Below, piece by piece: positions 1 to 9,013 of a stretch of DNA of 64,000 bases. The notes under the pieces are model-generated. The model worked only from the letters and a program-made list of their open reading frames with translations. It had not been told where the DNA came from and did not search any database. Position 1 is the first letter of the stretch, and each line of letters begins with the position of its first letter. A program made the translations under genes and the position numbers. The stretch is taken from positions 230,465 to 294,464 of the forward strand of contig WYCW01000003.1 of assembly GCA_011392765.1 (NCBI GenBank), read 5' to 3'. Origin of the DNA: Candidatus Thiosymbion ectosymbiont of Catanema sp. Cochon2018 (GTDB lineage: Bacteria > Pseudomonadota > Gammaproteobacteria > Chromatiales > Chromatiaceae).

Positions 1-473
1 CGATGCGGGAAACTTTGCGTCCATTCCCCTGCCACTGGTAGAGTATTGGCTTCGGTTTCAGCTTGGGGGGTGGGGTGGATACAACCTGTGGAGCCTGCGA
101 TGGCGACGGCTGGTGTTGGCAGGATGACAGGAGAGACAGGGAAGATACAGCCAAAAGCGCGTACACTGCCGGATGGAGCAGCAAGTGCCGGCGGAACGGG
201 TTACATGCCGAGGGTCGCGGATGCGGTGTATTTTGCGACGAGCGGCAAGGGGCCGACGCTGCCTCTAGGGTGTAACCTCGGGGGGCAATCTTGATCGTCA
301 TCGGTGGCCTTTGTCGTAAAACCTGACTGTTCGAGTGGGGCAGATAGTCTGGGCGACACAGTCCGTAGGTTCTGTGTGTCGGCATGATATTACTATTATA
401 GCCGACGCGTTTTCCAAAGAACCCATGTGCGACGGATAAACCCGTTGCTTATCAACGTAGAGAGGTATGCATC
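1..473. other. Left-edge stretch with no convincing gene
   Basis: Short open frames exist here but have no recognisable domain and no good ribosome-binding site. They are rich in Gly, Ala and Thr, as expected of chance reading of GC-rich DNA. The last 100 bases before the next gene turn AT-rich (a TATTATAG-like stretch near 390-402) and could hold its promoter. I saw no RNA gene. Confidence 0.4.
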
Positions 474-767
474 GTGGAAGGATTGATTGGTTTGGTTGTC
501 CAACTTATCAGCGGAGCAGTCGGTGGTAACATCGCGGGTGGAGTGTTTAAGAACATTTCTCTGGGAACACTCGGTAATTCAATCGCCGGCATCATCGGCG
601 GCGGGCTCGGTGGCCAGATACTGAGCATGTTGGGCGTAGGAGGTGCCGAGGCCACCGGCAGCATGGACCTCAACGCAATCCTCACCAACGTCGCCGGTGG
701 CGGCGTCGGCGGTGGCGTGATGTTGGCCGTCGTTGGTGTGGTCAAGAAGCTCTTCTCCAAGAAGTAA
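474..767 (+). CDS. Small glycine-rich membrane protein, unknown function
   Basis: A 97-residue protein starting with GTG at 474; AGAGAGG lies about 8 nt upstream and supports this start. It is almost entirely hydrophobic and Gly/Ala-rich, with several glycine-zipper-like runs (GGGLGGQ, GGGVGGGV) that would form two or three closely packed membrane helices, and it ends in a short basic tail (KKLFSKK). I recognise the general look of small conserved bacterial membrane proteins of this type, but no function is known to me. It is followed directly by a hairpin that could serve as its terminator. It converges on rpoH. Confidence 0.7.
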   Translation: MEGLIGLVVQLISGAVGGNIAGGVFKNISLGTLGNSIAGIIGGGLGGQILSMLGVGGAEATGSMDLNAILTNVAGGGVGGGVMLAVVGVVKKLFSKK

Positions 768-775
768 CCCCGGTG

Positions 776-804
776 AGGGCACCTTGAAAAATTCAAGGTG
801 TCCC
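776..804. terminator. Hairpin from two joined ends of the 101-bp repeat
   Basis: AGGGCACCTTGAA is followed after a few bases by TTCAAGGTGTCCC, giving a near-perfect stem. These are the left and right ends of the 101-bp repeat seen at 1843, 8885 and 16369, joined with the middle missing. It lies 9 bp after the stop of the small membrane protein and could end transcription, although there is no T-run. Confidence 0.55.
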
Positions 805-900
805 GGTGGGACCGACATATCCCGTCCTGTTCGATCACCAGGCCGAAAGTGCGCTTTCGACCATGCATGGAGTTGCTGCCCAAGCCACAAAAGAGAGCGA

Positions 901-1740
901 TTAGGCCTCTAGCTGTAGCCGCATCGTCTTCATCGCGGCCTTCTCTATTTGCCGAATGCGTTCGGCGGAAACGCCGAATTGCTGTGCCAACTCGTGGAGG
1001 GTCTGCTTCTTCTCGGTCAGCCAGCGCGCCTGCAGAATCGTCTTGCTCCTGTCGTCCAGGCCATTGAGCGCACTCAGAAGGCGACGGCGGCGGTCCGTAA
1101 CCGTATCTGCGCGCTCGACAGTGCCGGCCGGCTCCATCCGCATATCCGGCAAATAGGCCGATGGTGCCGATGGCCGTTCATTGTCATCGCTGTCGTCGCC
1201 GTCGAAGGCGAGATCCTGGTTGGCCAGTCGCGACTCCATTTCCAACACCGTCTCCGGTTTGACACCCAAATCCTCAGCGACCCCCTCCACCTCTTCCGGG
1301 GAGAACCATCCCAGGCGCTTCTTGGCGCTGCGCAGATTGAAGAACAGCTTGCGTTGGGCCTTGGTAGTAGCCACCTTGACGATTCGCCAGTTGCGCAGGA
1401 TATACTCGTGAATCTCGGCGCGGATCCAGTGGACGGCGAAGGACACCAGACGTACACCCATGTCCGGTTCGAAGCGTCTTACCGCTTTCATAAGACCCAC
1501 CGAGCCCTCTTGAATGAGGTCCGGCAGCGGCAGACCGTAGCCGAGGTAGCCGCGGGCGATTCGAATCACGAAGCGTAGATGGGACAAAACCAACCGCCGT
1601 GCCGCCTCCATGTCACCATAGTCGCGCAACCGCTCGGCGAGCTCGCGCTCCTCGTTCGCCGTGAGGATGGGTATTTGGTAGGCAGCACTGATATAGGCGT
1701 CGATATTACCGGTCGGAAGTATTGCAAGATCTTTGGTCAT
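901..1740 (-). CDS. rpoH: Heat-shock sigma factor RpoH (sigma-32)
   Basis: A 279-residue sigma-70-family factor of normal RpoH length. It directs RNA polymerase to heat-shock promoters. Visible landmarks are region 2 ([14 protein letters not shown], about 74-87, and the [15 protein letters not shown] stretch for -10 recognition), the RpoH box QRKLFFNLR at 129-137, which is diagnostic of sigma-32, and a C-terminal region 4 helix-turn-helix ([20 protein letters not shown]). It is the last gene of the minus-strand ftsY-ftsE-ftsX-rpoH group, the usual gammaproteobacterial neighbour order. About 200 bp including a 101-bp repeat separates it from ftsX, so it probably has its own promoter. No strong Shine-Dalgarno is seen. 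Identification is secure. Confidence 0.97.
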   Translation of the reverse strand: MTKDLAILPTGNIDAYISAAYQIPILTANEERELAERLRDYGDMEAARRLVLSHLRFVIRIARGYLGYGLPLPDLIQEGSVGLMKAVRRFEPDMGVRLVSFAVHWIRAEIHEYILRNWRIVKVATTKAQRKLFFNLRSAKKRLGWFSPEEVEGVAEDLGVKPETVLEMESRLANQDLAFDGDDSDDNERPSAPSAYLPDMRMEPAGTVERADTVTDRRRRLLSALNGLDDRSKTILQARWLTEKKQTLHELAQQFGVSAERIRQIEKAAMKTMRLQLEA

Positions 1741-1842
1741 TTGGCTAAGCCCGAGTATTTCTATAAGGAATATCCTAACATCAAGTAAAGTGCATAGGCA
1801 ATTTCGATTCAGCGTTGGGGAGGCAGCCTGCGTGTAGATTCA

Positions 1843-1943
1843 AGGGCACCTTGAAAAATACGATTTCTGTCAACGGTACGCATGAATAATCAATGGCTTA
1901 GAGTCGCTTAAGTGGTGAGAACGCCTATTTTTCAAGGTGCCCT
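1843..1943. repeat. 101-bp palindrome-ended repeat, copy 1 (family A)
   Basis: Begins AGGGCACCTTGAAAAATA and ends with the inverted form TATTTTTCAAGGTGCCCT. The centre contains GAATAATCAATGG and TTAGAGTCGC, shared with the copies at 8885 and 16369. The length is exactly 101 bp in all three. It has no coding capacity, so it resembles a MITE or a mobile regulatory element. Its right end overlaps the TAG stop codon of ftsX, so it would form the 3' end of the ftsX message. Confidence 0.85.
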
Positions 1944-2913
1944 AACGCGGCTGCGCTGCGATGAGATGGCGTCCGACGGAGGCCCAACTCCCCAGCAGGC
2001 CGAGACCCAGACTGCCGCCGAGTATGGTCAGCGAGGCAGTAGCCCCCAAGCCGGCAAGCGGAAACTGGGTATGATAGAGCGCGGCGAGCCGGGAGACCGG
2101 CTCCTGGACCAGGGTCAGCACCAAAATTACCAACACCCAGGCACTGATCCCGCCGAACAATCCATACCAACCGCCGGTGTAAAGGAAAGGGCGCCGAATG
2201 AATCCCGGGGTAGCCCCCACCAGTTCCATGATTTCGATCTCGCTACGGCGGTTCTCGATCTCCAGGCGGATCGTGTTACCGATCACGAGCAGGACGGCTA
2301 GGGCCAACGCACCGCCGAGCAGCATGACCCCTCGCTGCGCCAGCCTCAGGATGGCTTGAAAGCGGCGTATCCATTGGATATCGAGACGCGCAAACCGGAC
2401 CTGGGGCAGCGCCTCGACTTCCCCGACCAGGCGTTCCAGCGCCTCGGGGGTTTGGATGTCCGACGTCGGTTGCAGCGCCAATACCACCGGCAACGGATTT
2501 TCTTCGAGCTGGTTGATTGCTTCGCTGAAGCCACCGTAACTACCGAGCTCCGACAACGCCTGCTCCGGGCTGATCAGGGTGACCTGGTCCAGATCTCGAT
2601 GTGCCTTGAGCTCCGCCGCGAGTGCCTGTGCCTGCTCGGCATCCGTATCCATCGTCAGAAACAGGGAGATAGCCGCGGTCTGGTCCCAGGACTCGCTCAA
2701 CAGGTTCAGGTTCCGGGTAAGCACGTACAAACCCGCGGGCAACGCGAGGGCGATGGCAATCACGGCGACCGTCATGCCCGTTGCAAACGGGTTGCGCAGC
2801 AGGTGCCCGAGGCTACCCAACGCCGCTTGGAGGTGGTGGCTCAGCCAGGTGGCCGGAAGCCGAAGCGGATGGACGCGAACACGTCTACGAGCGGAGCGAC
2901 GGCGTTGGTGCAT
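1942..2913 (-). CDS. ftsX: Cell-division ABC transporter permease FtsX
   Basis: A 323-residue membrane protein. FtsX works with the ATPase FtsE at the septum and relays ATP hydrolysis to peptidoglycan hydrolases. It has a basic cytoplasmic N-terminus, a first membrane helix at about 46-66, a large periplasmic domain (about 70-215) and three further helices at about 223-240, 267-287 and 300-318, the classic four-helix FtsX plan. The C-terminus ends at a TAG that overlaps the edge of the 101-bp repeat. FtsE and FtsX genes usually overlap or nearly touch; here about 700 bp of repeats separate them, so translational coupling is lost and expression must rely on a long joint transcript or a separate promoter. 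Confidence 0.95.
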   Translation of the reverse strand: MHQRRRSARRRVRVHPLRLPATWLSHHLQAALGSLGHLLRNPFATGMTVAVIAIALALPAGLYVLTRNLNLLSESWDQTAAISLFLTMDTDAEQAQALAAELKAHRDLDQVTLISPEQALSELGSYGGFSEAINQLEENPLPVVLALQPTSDIQTPEALERLVGEVEALPQVRFARLDIQWIRRFQAILRLAQRGVMLLGGALALAVLLVIGNTIRLEIENRRSEIEIMELVGATPGFIRRPFLYTGGWYGLFGGISAWVLVILVLTLVQEPVSRLAALYHTQFPLAGLGATASLTILGGSLGLGLLGSWASVGRHLIAAQPR

Positions 2914-2970
2914 ATATTGCGTATATCCCGTAGGGGGCAGGCTGTGCCCACCATCTGGCAGGGCAAGCGC

Positions 2971-3198
2971 GTAGGTTGGGCAAAGCCGCCGGGGACGGTG
3001 GCAACCGCCGTGGACTACAAGGACTTAAGTGGTCCACGTGGACCGGGGGTCGCTGGGTGCTCCCGAGTCCATGCAGTCCATACTGTCCATGTTGTCCATT
3101 GGGCTACCCTCATGCCGTCCATGTGGTCCACGGCGGTGTGCCCGACATCCACAGTTCGTCGAGTACGGCCCACCGTCCCCGGCGGGCTTTGCCCAACC
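2971..3198. repeat. Inverted-end repeat with GTCCAT periodicity (family E)
   Basis: The left end GTAGGTTGGGCAAAGCC and the right end GGCTTTGCCCAACC are inverted copies extending through about 28 bp (CCGGGGACGGTGG against CCACCGTCCCCGG). Inside is a roughly 9-bp periodic run of TCCAT-type units at about 3069-3100 and 3117-3130. A related element lies in the opposite orientation at 49060-49305. Non-coding, between ftsE and ftsX. Confidence 0.75.
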
Positions 3199-3282
3199 GA
3201 CAAGATCATGTTTTCGGAGAAATTTATATGCGCTCGCCCTTACCAATAACATCAATTCGGTTCTTCCATTGGGGATTCCTGT

Positions 3283-3400
3283 TTGCCGCAAATAAACGCG
3301 AATGAACGCAAATCGGTCGAAATCGGTTCGCCATCATCGACGGTTCCTGATCCCATTGGGTTTATTGGCGTCCATTTGCGTCGATTTGCGGCTGATTTTT
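3283..3400. repeat. CGCAAAT-type palindrome
   Basis: TTTGCCGCAAATAAACGC on the left is mirrored by GCGTCGATTTGCGGC on the right. The same motif family (CGCAAATGGACGCAAAT and its complement) recurs at 34552-34576, 58195-58225 and 59952-60035. It can form a long hairpin and is non-coding. Confidence 0.75.
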
Positions 3401-3452
3401 CCGTGAAGATCCTGCCCACTCAATGTTGGCGATAGTTGAGAGCATCTGTGCC

Positions 3453-3623
3453 AGGGGGCGTTCTCAATCAATAAATCATCATAAGCGTTGTAGGCTGGGT
3501 CGAGGAACGAAACCCAGCTTTTCCGATCCGCAATACCCTGTGCCGGGTTTGGCCGTCCCTGGCCGTAACCCAGCCTACGGGCTTGATTTTTATGATGATT
3601 TGGTTCAATTGAGAACGCCCCCT
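3453..3623. repeat. Nested palindrome abutting the ftsE stop codon
   Basis: The outer arms AGGGGGCGTTCTCAAT and ATTGAGAACGCCCCCT, continued by AATCATCATAA and TTATGATGATT, enclose a second palindrome GTAGGCTGGG...CCCAGCCTAC at 3490-3578. The inner unit also occurs at 13388-13466. The outer right arm runs into the TAG stop of ftsE. Confidence 0.8.
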
Positions 3624-4287
3624 AGGTCCTCGTGTCCCCTGACAAGGAACCGCTGGTCAAGGTCAAGGTCCGGTAGGGCAGGCCCATGATCAATGCCAGA
3701 TCGTGACTGGCGATAAGCAGGGTGACACCGACCTGATGCAGGCGCTCGAATAACCCCATGATTTCGCGTGAGAGCTCCGGGTCCAGATTGCCTGTCGGCT
3801 CGTCGGCCAACACCAGGGGTGGGCGTGCTACGATTGCCCGGGCGATACCGACCCGCTGCTGCTCGCCACCGGACAGCCGGATCGGTAGGGTCCATTCCCG
3901 ACCCAAGAGACCCACCTGGTCGAGGGCGGCCCGTACCCGGCGACCGACCTCCTTATGGCGGTAACCGGCTGCAACCAGGGGCAGGGCCACATTATCGAAC
4001 ACCGTACGGTCTATCAGCAGGCGGTGGTCCTGAAAGATCATCCCGACCTCGCGCCGGTGCAGGGGGATCTTGCGTGTGGGCAGATGTCTCAGGTTGCGCC
4101 CGTTGACGATGACCTGGCCCCGGGTAGGGCGTTCGATCAGACCGATCAATCGCAACAGAGTACTTTTACCCGCTCCCGAATGGCCGGTGAGAAAGGCCAT
4201 CTCGCCGGGTTTGAGCTCGAAGCTCAGGTTCTTGAGGGCATCCCCGTGCTGTGGATAACGTTTCGTAACGTGCTTGAAACGGATCAC
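3622..4287 (-). CDS. ftsE: Cell-division ABC transporter ATPase FtsE
   Basis: A 221-residue ABC ATPase, the normal FtsE length. It powers FtsX at the division septum. It shows Walker [10 protein letters not shown] (about 35-43), the signature [14 protein letters not shown] (about 138-151), Walker B VLADEP with the D-loop GNLD, and the switch histidine in IASHDLAL. It lies 90 bp downstream of ftsY on the same strand. The stop TAG coincides with the edge of a palindromic element, so the last residues (GDTRT) may have been set by that insertion. Confidence 0.96.
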   Translation of the reverse strand: MIRFKHVTKRYPQHGDALKNLSFELKPGEMAFLTGHSGAGKSTLLRLIGLIERPTRGQVIVNGRNLRHLPTRKIPLHRREVGMIFQDHRLLIDRTVFDNVALPLVAAGYRHKEVGRRVRAALDQVGLLGREWTLPIRLSGGEQQRVGIARAIVARPPLVLADEPTGNLDPELSREIMGLFERLHQVGVTLLIASHDLALIMGLPYRTLTLTSGSLSGDTRT

Positions 4288-4376
4288 CTCAGCCCTCTTC
4301 CACTATAGGTTCCAGGTAATGTCGACATTTATATGCTTAAAATTCCATGTGAGCAGAAAATCCATGCCTTGAACAG

Positions 4377-5351
4377 TTAACGGACAAACAGGGCGTCGAG
4401 GAACTCCTCGGCGTCGAAGTGACGCAAGTCCTCGATTTTTTCGCCGATCCCGATGAACCGAATGGGTACCCCCAGCCGGTCGGTGATGGCAAACAGGATA
4501 CCGCCCTTGGCCGTGCCGTCGAGCTTAGTGAGGGTAATGCCCGTCAGCCCCACGGCCTGGTCGAACTGAATCGCCTGGTTGAGAGCGTTCTGGCCCGTGG
4601 TCGCATCCACCACCAGCATCACCTCGTGGGGGGCCTCCGGGTCGATCTTTTTCATGACCCGGGCGATCTTTGCCAACTCCTCCATGAGGTTATCCTTGGT
4701 ATGCAATCTCCCCGCCGTGTCCGCGATGAGCACATCCATCCGGCGGGCGGTGGCCGCCTGCAGGGCGTCATAGATCACCGAGGCCGAATCCGCTCCCTGG
4801 TGCTGCGCGATAACCGGCACCCCGTTGCGTTCCCCCCAGGTTTGGAGCTGCTCCACGGCGGCGGCCCGGAAGGTGTCGCCAGCCGCCAACATGACCTCGT
4901 TGCCTTCCTCCCGGAGCCGCTTGGTCAGCTTACCGATAGTTGTGGTTTTGCCGACCCCGTTCACTCCCACCACCAGAATGACCTGAGGTCGGTCGGCAGA
5001 GGGCTGGCGCACCGGGGCATCGCAGCGGCGCAGGATGACCTCGAGCTCGCCCCGCAAGACACCGATCAGGACCGCCGGGTCCGCGAGCTCGCGCCGTTTC
5101 ACCCGCTCCGCAATCCGGCCGATGATGCGGCTGGTCGCATCGACCCCCACATCCGCGGTCAGGAGTTGGGTCTCCAATTCCTCGAGCAGGTCCTCATCGA
5201 TGCGCTTGCGCCCGCGAATCAGATCGCCGATATTCGTATTGAGCAGCGCCCGCGTCGTCGCTAAGCCGTCCTTCAGACGCGAGATAAGCCGCGGCCGGCG
5301 CTCCTTGTGGCGCCCTTTGGCTGCTTGCTGTTTCTTACCGAACCCGAACAT
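4377..5351 (-). CDS. ftsY: Signal recognition particle receptor FtsY
   Basis: A 324-residue SRP-family GTPase that docks ribosome-nascent-chain complexes at the inner membrane. I chose the ATG at 5351 (MFGFGKKQ), because GGGAG lies 9 nt upstream; the open frame extends further upstream without a good site. The short basic N-terminus replaces the long acidic A domain of E. coli FtsY. Motifs: G1 [10 protein letters not shown] (129-138), a DTFRAAA motif near 159-165, DTAGR, and TKLDG. It heads the ftsY-ftsE-ftsX-rpoH group. Its usual divergent neighbours, the M16 proteases, are 3.6 kb away because a restriction-modification block lies between. Confidence 0.97.
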   Translation of the reverse strand: MFGFGKKQQAAKGRHKERRPRLISRLKDGLATTRALLNTNIGDLIRGRKRIDEDLLEELETQLLTADVGVDATSRIIGRIAERVKRRELADPAVLIGVLRGELEVILRRCDAPVRQPSADRPQVILVVGVNGVGKTTTIGKLTKRLREEGNEVMLAAGDTFRAAAVEQLQTWGERNGVPVIAQHQGADSASVIYDALQAATARRMDVLIADTAGRLHTKDNLMEELAKIARVMKKIDPEAPHEVMLVVDATTGQNALNQAIQFDQAVGLTGITLTKLDGTAKGGILFAITDRLGVPIRFIGIGEKIEDLRHFDAEEFLDALFVR

Positions 5352-5525
5352 CTGCGTTGGCTCCCGATCCTGGACCTCCGACATGAACCGATATATGCAT
5401 AGTGAATAGTGGTTGGTCGAACCACCGGCCTCGACCCCACCCCAACGAAGCCATCCTAGCAGTTTGAACCGCAAAGGCACAGAGACCGTGGAATGGTTTG
5501 GACCGCGAAGGCGCAGGGAACACAA

Positions 5526-5638
5526 AAATTTTACGGAAGTATGTACTTAGCGAAACCCCAAGCCCCAAGCCAAATTTATACTTGACGTAGCGAGCGGTTA
5601 TCGTTTGAGTTTACTCAGGTACATACTTCCGAAATTTT
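5526..5638. repeat. Inverted repeat between ftsY and the RM block
   Basis: TTTTACGGAAGTATGTAC on the left is matched by GTACATACTTCCGAAA on the right, about 75 bp apart, each arm flanked by AAATTTT. No gene lies inside. It marks the junction between the ancestral ftsY region and the inserted restriction-modification genes. The rest of 5352-5713 shows nothing else clear. Confidence 0.65.
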
Positions 5639-5713
5639 AAGTGTGAGGCTTGAAATCCCAGGTGGATCTGAATACTATGAGTAGCATCCAGGGAATCACA
5701 AAATTTAAAGAAT

Positions 5714-7459
5714 ATGTCAACACAAGACAAAGTCATTTCAGTCTCGCGATATGATGCCGTACCTGAGAAGAAATCAGGTGGGGTCACCTATACGCCGAAA
5801 ATCCTCGCAGATTTTGTTGCACGGCAGATTGTCCAGGCAGTCGAAAAACTTCCAACTGATCGACCGCTACGAGTCCTTGACCCTGCTGTTGGTCATGGTG
5901 AACTGCTTGTCAGCTTACTTGAATGCTTGGCTGATCAGTCGGTGCCGGCGATCGAGATCTACGGTTTCGAGACTGATTCTAAGGCCCTCGATACAGCTAC
6001 GCGAAGGCTCAAACAGGAATTTCCCGACGCCTTTGTCCATTTAGACTCAGACAACTTCCTTGAATTTGTGGTTGAGAATTTCGGGGTCGGTAGTATTGGC
6101 AGTCTTTTCAGTCCCGCTGCTCCGGAAGGTTATGACCTGGTCATCGCTAATCCACCCTACGTCCGCACCCAAATCATTGGAGCTGCGCAGGCGCAGCTTC
6201 TTGGCAAGCAGTTCGGTTTAGCAGGCCGGGTAGATCTCTACTATGCCTTTATTCTCGGTATGTCCCAGGTCCTCGAACCTCGAGGGGTTGCTGGAATTAT
6301 CGTCTCCAATCGCTTTATGACCACTAAATCCGGCGCTTCGGTTCGGAAGGCCCTTTTCGATCGCTTCAATATTCGCCATGTGTGGGATTTGGGGGATACT
6401 AAGCTTTTTAAGGCAGCTGTATTACCTGCCGTTTTGCTGGTTGAGAGTAAACATGGTCAAAAGCATGGAACCCCAGCATTTTCGTCGATATACCACACCT
6501 CTAAACCATCTCATGCCATGGCCACAACTCCGATTACGGCATTGGCTGGAGAGGGGATTATCGGAATTGCGGATGGACGCCGCTTTGAAGTACGACACGG
6601 CAAGCTGGACAAGAGCGGTACACTTGACGGTGTTTGGCGTATCGCTACGGAAACGGTTGATTCATGGTTGGCGACGGTTCAAGACCATACTTGGCGAACG
6701 TTCCGCGACATCGGGAAAATCCGCGTCGGGGTTAAAACTTGTGCTGACAAAGTATTCATCCGGACCGATTGGCAGGATATGCCCGAAACTACTCGGCCCG
6801 AACTTTTAAGGCCGCTCACTACCCACCATATTGCACACCGATATAAACACCTGCCATCCAACCGACCAGCTCAAATTCTATACCCCCACGAGGTTGTGCA
6901 TGGTCGTCGCCGTGCCGTCAACATGGAGCTTTACCCTCGTAGTCATGCCTATCTTGATGCCCACCGACCAACTTTAGAAGGCCGAAAATATGTTATTGAG
7001 GCAGGCCGAGAGTGGTATGAAATTTGGGTGCCACAAGACCCGGATGCGTGGGATTACCCTAAGCTGGTGTTTCGTGACATTGCCGAGGAGCCGACGTTCT
7101 GGATCGACCTGAATGGCTCCGTCGTCAACGGCGATTGCTACTGGCTCATCTGCCGAAATCCCGCTCAGACAGATCTACTATGGCTCGCTGCCGCCGTGGG
7201 TAACTCCGCCTTCATCGAACACTTCTACGACCACCAATTCAACAATAAGCTCTATGCCGGTCGCCGTCGTTTCATTACGCAATATGTTGAGAAATTCCCC
7301 CTTCCCGATCCGCAAAGCAGCCTCGGCAAAGCTATCATCGCAACGACCAAGCAAATATATGATTGTGCCCCTCTGTCCGAAACTGACCGGCTTCAGAAAG
7401 AGCTAGATACTATGATTTGGGAGGTATTTGGTTTACCTGTCGAAGAAGTCCGTAGGTAA
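5714..7459 (+). CDS. Type II DNA adenine-N6 methyltransferase
   Basis: A 581-residue methylase of the TaqI/Eco57I-like gamma class, which protects host DNA by methylating adenine in the target site. Motif X is near GGVTYTP (22-28), motif I is LDPAVGHGE (55-63), an acidic motif II is in GFETD, and the catalytic motif IV is NPPY (146-149). A large C-terminal target-recognition region follows. The gene converges on and overlaps the restriction endonuclease gene by 27 bp, so the two stop codons lie in each other's frames. The length is close to that of SalI-like methylases, but I cannot deduce the target sequence. Upstream DNA is AT-rich without a strong Shine-Dalgarno. Confidence 0.9.
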   Translation: MSTQDKVISVSRYDAVPEKKSGGVTYTPKILADFVARQIVQAVEKLPTDRPLRVLDPAVGHGELLVSLLECLADQSVPAIEIYGFETDSKALDTATRRLKQEFPDAFVHLDSDNFLEFVVENFGVGSIGSLFSPAAPEGYDLVIANPPYVRTQIIGAAQAQLLGKQFGLAGRVDLYYAFILGMSQVLEPRGVAGIIVSNRFMTTKSGASVRKALFDRFNIRHVWDLGDTKLFKAAVLPAVLLVESKHGQKHGTPAFSSIYHTSKPSHAMATTPITALAGEGIIGIADGRRFEVRHGKLDKSGTLDGVWRIATETVDSWLATVQDHTWRTFRDIGKIRVGVKTCADKVFIRTDWQDMPETTRPELLRPLTTHHIAHRYKHLPSNRPAQILYPHEVVHGRRRAVNMELYPRSHAYLDAHRPTLEGRKYVIEAGREWYEIWVPQDPDAWDYPKLVFRDIAEEPTFWIDLNGSVVNGDCYWLICRNPAQTDLLWLAAAVGNSAFIEHFYDHQFNNKLYAGRRRFITQYVEKFPLPDPQSSLGKAIIATTKQIYDCAPLSETDRLQKELDTMIWEVFGLPVEEVRR

Positions 7460-8491
7460 GGGTATCTGAAGCTTTCTGTTCAGAACCTTACCCTGAAATC
7501 GGGGAAACCGCATGAAAAAATTTTCACCGGTGGTGAGAAACAGGTGCGTCAGCGTGACGTTTTTCGTATCTATCACCGCGTAAAATAATGCATACCGCAC
7601 ATCGCAGTGCCGAACTTGTTGACTTTCGATCTGCGGAACATCGAGAGCTTCCACGCTGTCCGGGCATACTAGTCCAAGATCTACGGTCGATGACGTTTGC
7701 AGCTTTACTTCCAAAAGCTGATGCCGTACGTCCGGAAACTGCCCGTTATCTCGATAGTTCGGATATCCTAAGTGTTGGCATACAAGTCGGTGCAACCCTG
7801 CACCTCGATTGCGTTCCTGGTCATGGCCAGGATCCGCGAAGTACTCACCAACTAGCGGTTGTAGCCGTTCGAAAACGTCACGGATTGGCAACAATTGCCC
7901 AGGCTGAGGGTAATCGGCTGGGTTTACAATGGATGAGAAGTTAACGGGGGAACGTACGAGTGGCCGTAGAAGGTTTGTGTCGCGGTCAGTGATCAGTTCC
8001 GCTTTCGTCTCACCGGGGATTAGCCGAGCTTGGTACTTCTGTGTCAATGTGCTGGTCGTATCCAATAGAGCCAGTGTGTCACCCGTGACAACCTTTACTC
8101 TTGTTATTTCGTCATCATCTCCAATCCGGATAATCACGTAGCGACGTGTGGGTACGAGTTCCTCATTCCAGATTTGGAGATTGTTCGATTTTTGCGCATA
8201 GGTACTGAAAAACTGTCCTGGAAAACGCGGTTTACATTTCTTAAAGGTTGACGGAACTGGATAGCCGAGAGCTTGGCATACATGTTCTTTGACAATTTTG
8301 GAGCGGGTTCGAAGCGGTAGCCTAGCAAGGGAAATACCTGTAAGTGCCGCGTTGAGCAGTTCCTCCAATGCCGGAGCCGGAATCCACAGGTCAGGATCAT
8401 CGATCTCGATAGGGTCATAGATAGAAAGATTACTTTGTCGGATCATCTCGACGTACTGCTCCGGCCTTTTACTATCAGACGTCATTATCAA
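7433..8491 (-). CDS. Probable type II restriction endonuclease (PD-(D/E)XK)
   Basis: A 352-residue protein encoded opposite the methylase. The C-terminal half carries a clear PD-(D/E)XK signature, PDVRHQLLEVK, with D254, E261 and K263 as probable catalytic residues. Position and motif together identify it as the cognate nuclease; I recognise no closer named family. It overlaps the controller gene by 17 bp, so R is translated after C from one transcript, the usual way to delay nuclease production until methylation is established. A TAAGGTTCTG segment just after its stop belongs to the methylase 3' end. Confidence 0.85.
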   Translation of the reverse strand: MIMTSDSKRPEQYVEMIRQSNLSIYDPIEIDDPDLWIPAPALEELLNAALTGISLARLPLRTRSKIVKEHVCQALGYPVPSTFKKCKPRFPGQFFSTYAQKSNNLQIWNEELVPTRRYVIIRIGDDDEITRVKVVTGDTLALLDTTSTLTQKYQARLIPGETKAELITDRDTNLLRPLVRSPVNFSSIVNPADYPQPGQLLPIRDVFERLQPLVGEYFADPGHDQERNRGAGLHRLVCQHLGYPNYRDNGQFPDVRHQLLEVKLQTSSTVDLGLVCPDSVEALDVPQIESQQVRHCDVRYALFYAVIDTKNVTLTHLFLTTGENFFMRFPRFQGKVLNRKLQIPLPTDFFDR

Positions 8492-8732
8492 AATCCTTTT
8501 TGGTTAATAATTCAGGAACACTGACATGAAGGGCTCCGGCCAGCGCCTCAAGCGTACTTAACGTTACATTTCTCTCGCCTCTTTCCACCGAGCCAATGTA
8601 GGTTCGATGCAGATCGCAAGTGTTGGCTAAATCTTCCTGCGAGAGCTTTTTTGTCCAGCGAAAATGTCGGATATTGTCCGCAAGAATTTGCGTAAGCTTT
8701 TCAGTTGGTTTTCTCAGGCTGCTTTTTTTCAT
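8475..8732 (-). CDS. RM controller protein (C protein, Xre-type HTH)
   Basis: An 85-residue helix-turn-helix protein. It carries the controller hallmark LHRTYIGSVERGERNVTL, the recognition-helix region shared by C.PvuII/C.BamHI-type regulators. These proteins activate their own C-R promoter at low dose and repress it at high dose. AAGGTGG lies 6 nt before the ATG. The operator (C-box) is found 50-70 bp upstream. The gene overlaps the endonuclease gene. Confidence 0.93.
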   Translation of the reverse strand: MKKSSLRKPTEKLTQILADNIRHFRWTKKLSQEDLANTCDLHRTYIGSVERGERNVTLSTLEALAGALHVSVPELLTKKDFDNDV

Positions 8733-8783
8733 CTATTGCCACCTTTTATCGAGAAGTGCTAACTTTGCTAAAATGACGACCTT

Positions 8784-8803
8784 GACTCGACCGACTATAA
8801 GTA
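8784..8803 (-). promoter_or_regulatory. C-box operator upstream of the controller gene
   Basis: Read on the minus strand, CTACTTATAGTC is followed by GGTCGAGTCAAG. ACTTATAGTC matches the known C-box half-site form (ACT-N3-AGT), and the second half (GAGTCAAGG) is degenerate. Its position about 52-71 bp before the controller start fits an autoregulatory operator. The same ten bases recur at 43774-43783 beside the PvuII-like system. Confidence 0.7.
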
Positions 8804-8884
8804 GCATTTTTATCGATGGGGGCACGAGAGAGCGCACTTCTCCGCGGCGCACCGTACTCCGCGGATTAAAACCGGATACAATTC

Positions 8885-8985
8885 AGGGCACCTTGAAAAA
8901 TACAGTTTCCACAAATTTGGGGCTTGAATAATCAATGGGTTAGAACCGATCAAGTGGCAAAAATGGCTATTTTTCAAGGTGCCCT
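8885..8985. repeat. 101-bp repeat, copy 2 (family A)
   Basis: Same ends (AGGGCACCTTGAAAAATA and TATTTTTCAAGGTGCCCT) and central GAATAATCAATGG as copies 1 and 3; 101 bp. It lies between the RM block and the first M16 gene, 28 bp before that gene's start, so the promoter of the M16 operon lies either inside or beyond it. Confidence 0.85.
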
Positions 8986-9013
8986 CCACGCGATAAATGA
9001 CAATGGAGTCGCT

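Noticed and set aside
46..294. Two overlapping plus-strand open frames of 70-82 codons at the left edge
   Set aside because: No domain, no Shine-Dalgarno, composition of chance frames in GC-rich DNA.
452..883. Proline/threonine-rich minus-strand frame opposite the small membrane protein
   Set aside because: Antisense shadow of the glycine-rich gene; Pro/Thr runs are the complement of its Gly codons.
949..1578. 209-codon plus-strand frame inside rpoH
   Set aside because: Complete overlap with a clear rpoH on the other strand; no domain.
2356..3249. 297-codon plus-strand frame over ftsX and the repeats
   Set aside because: Antisense of ftsX and then palindromic repeats; no recognisable protein.
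3015..3295. Frames rich in M-D-S and W-T repeats
   Set aside because: They are translations of the GTCCAT periodic repeat, seen in several frames and both strands.
4419..5264. 281-codon plus-strand frame inside ftsY
   Set aside because: Antisense of a secure gene.
7588..7944. 118-codon plus-strand frame inside the restriction endonuclease gene
   Set aside because: Antisense; the minus strand has PD-(D/E)XK and the controller overlap.
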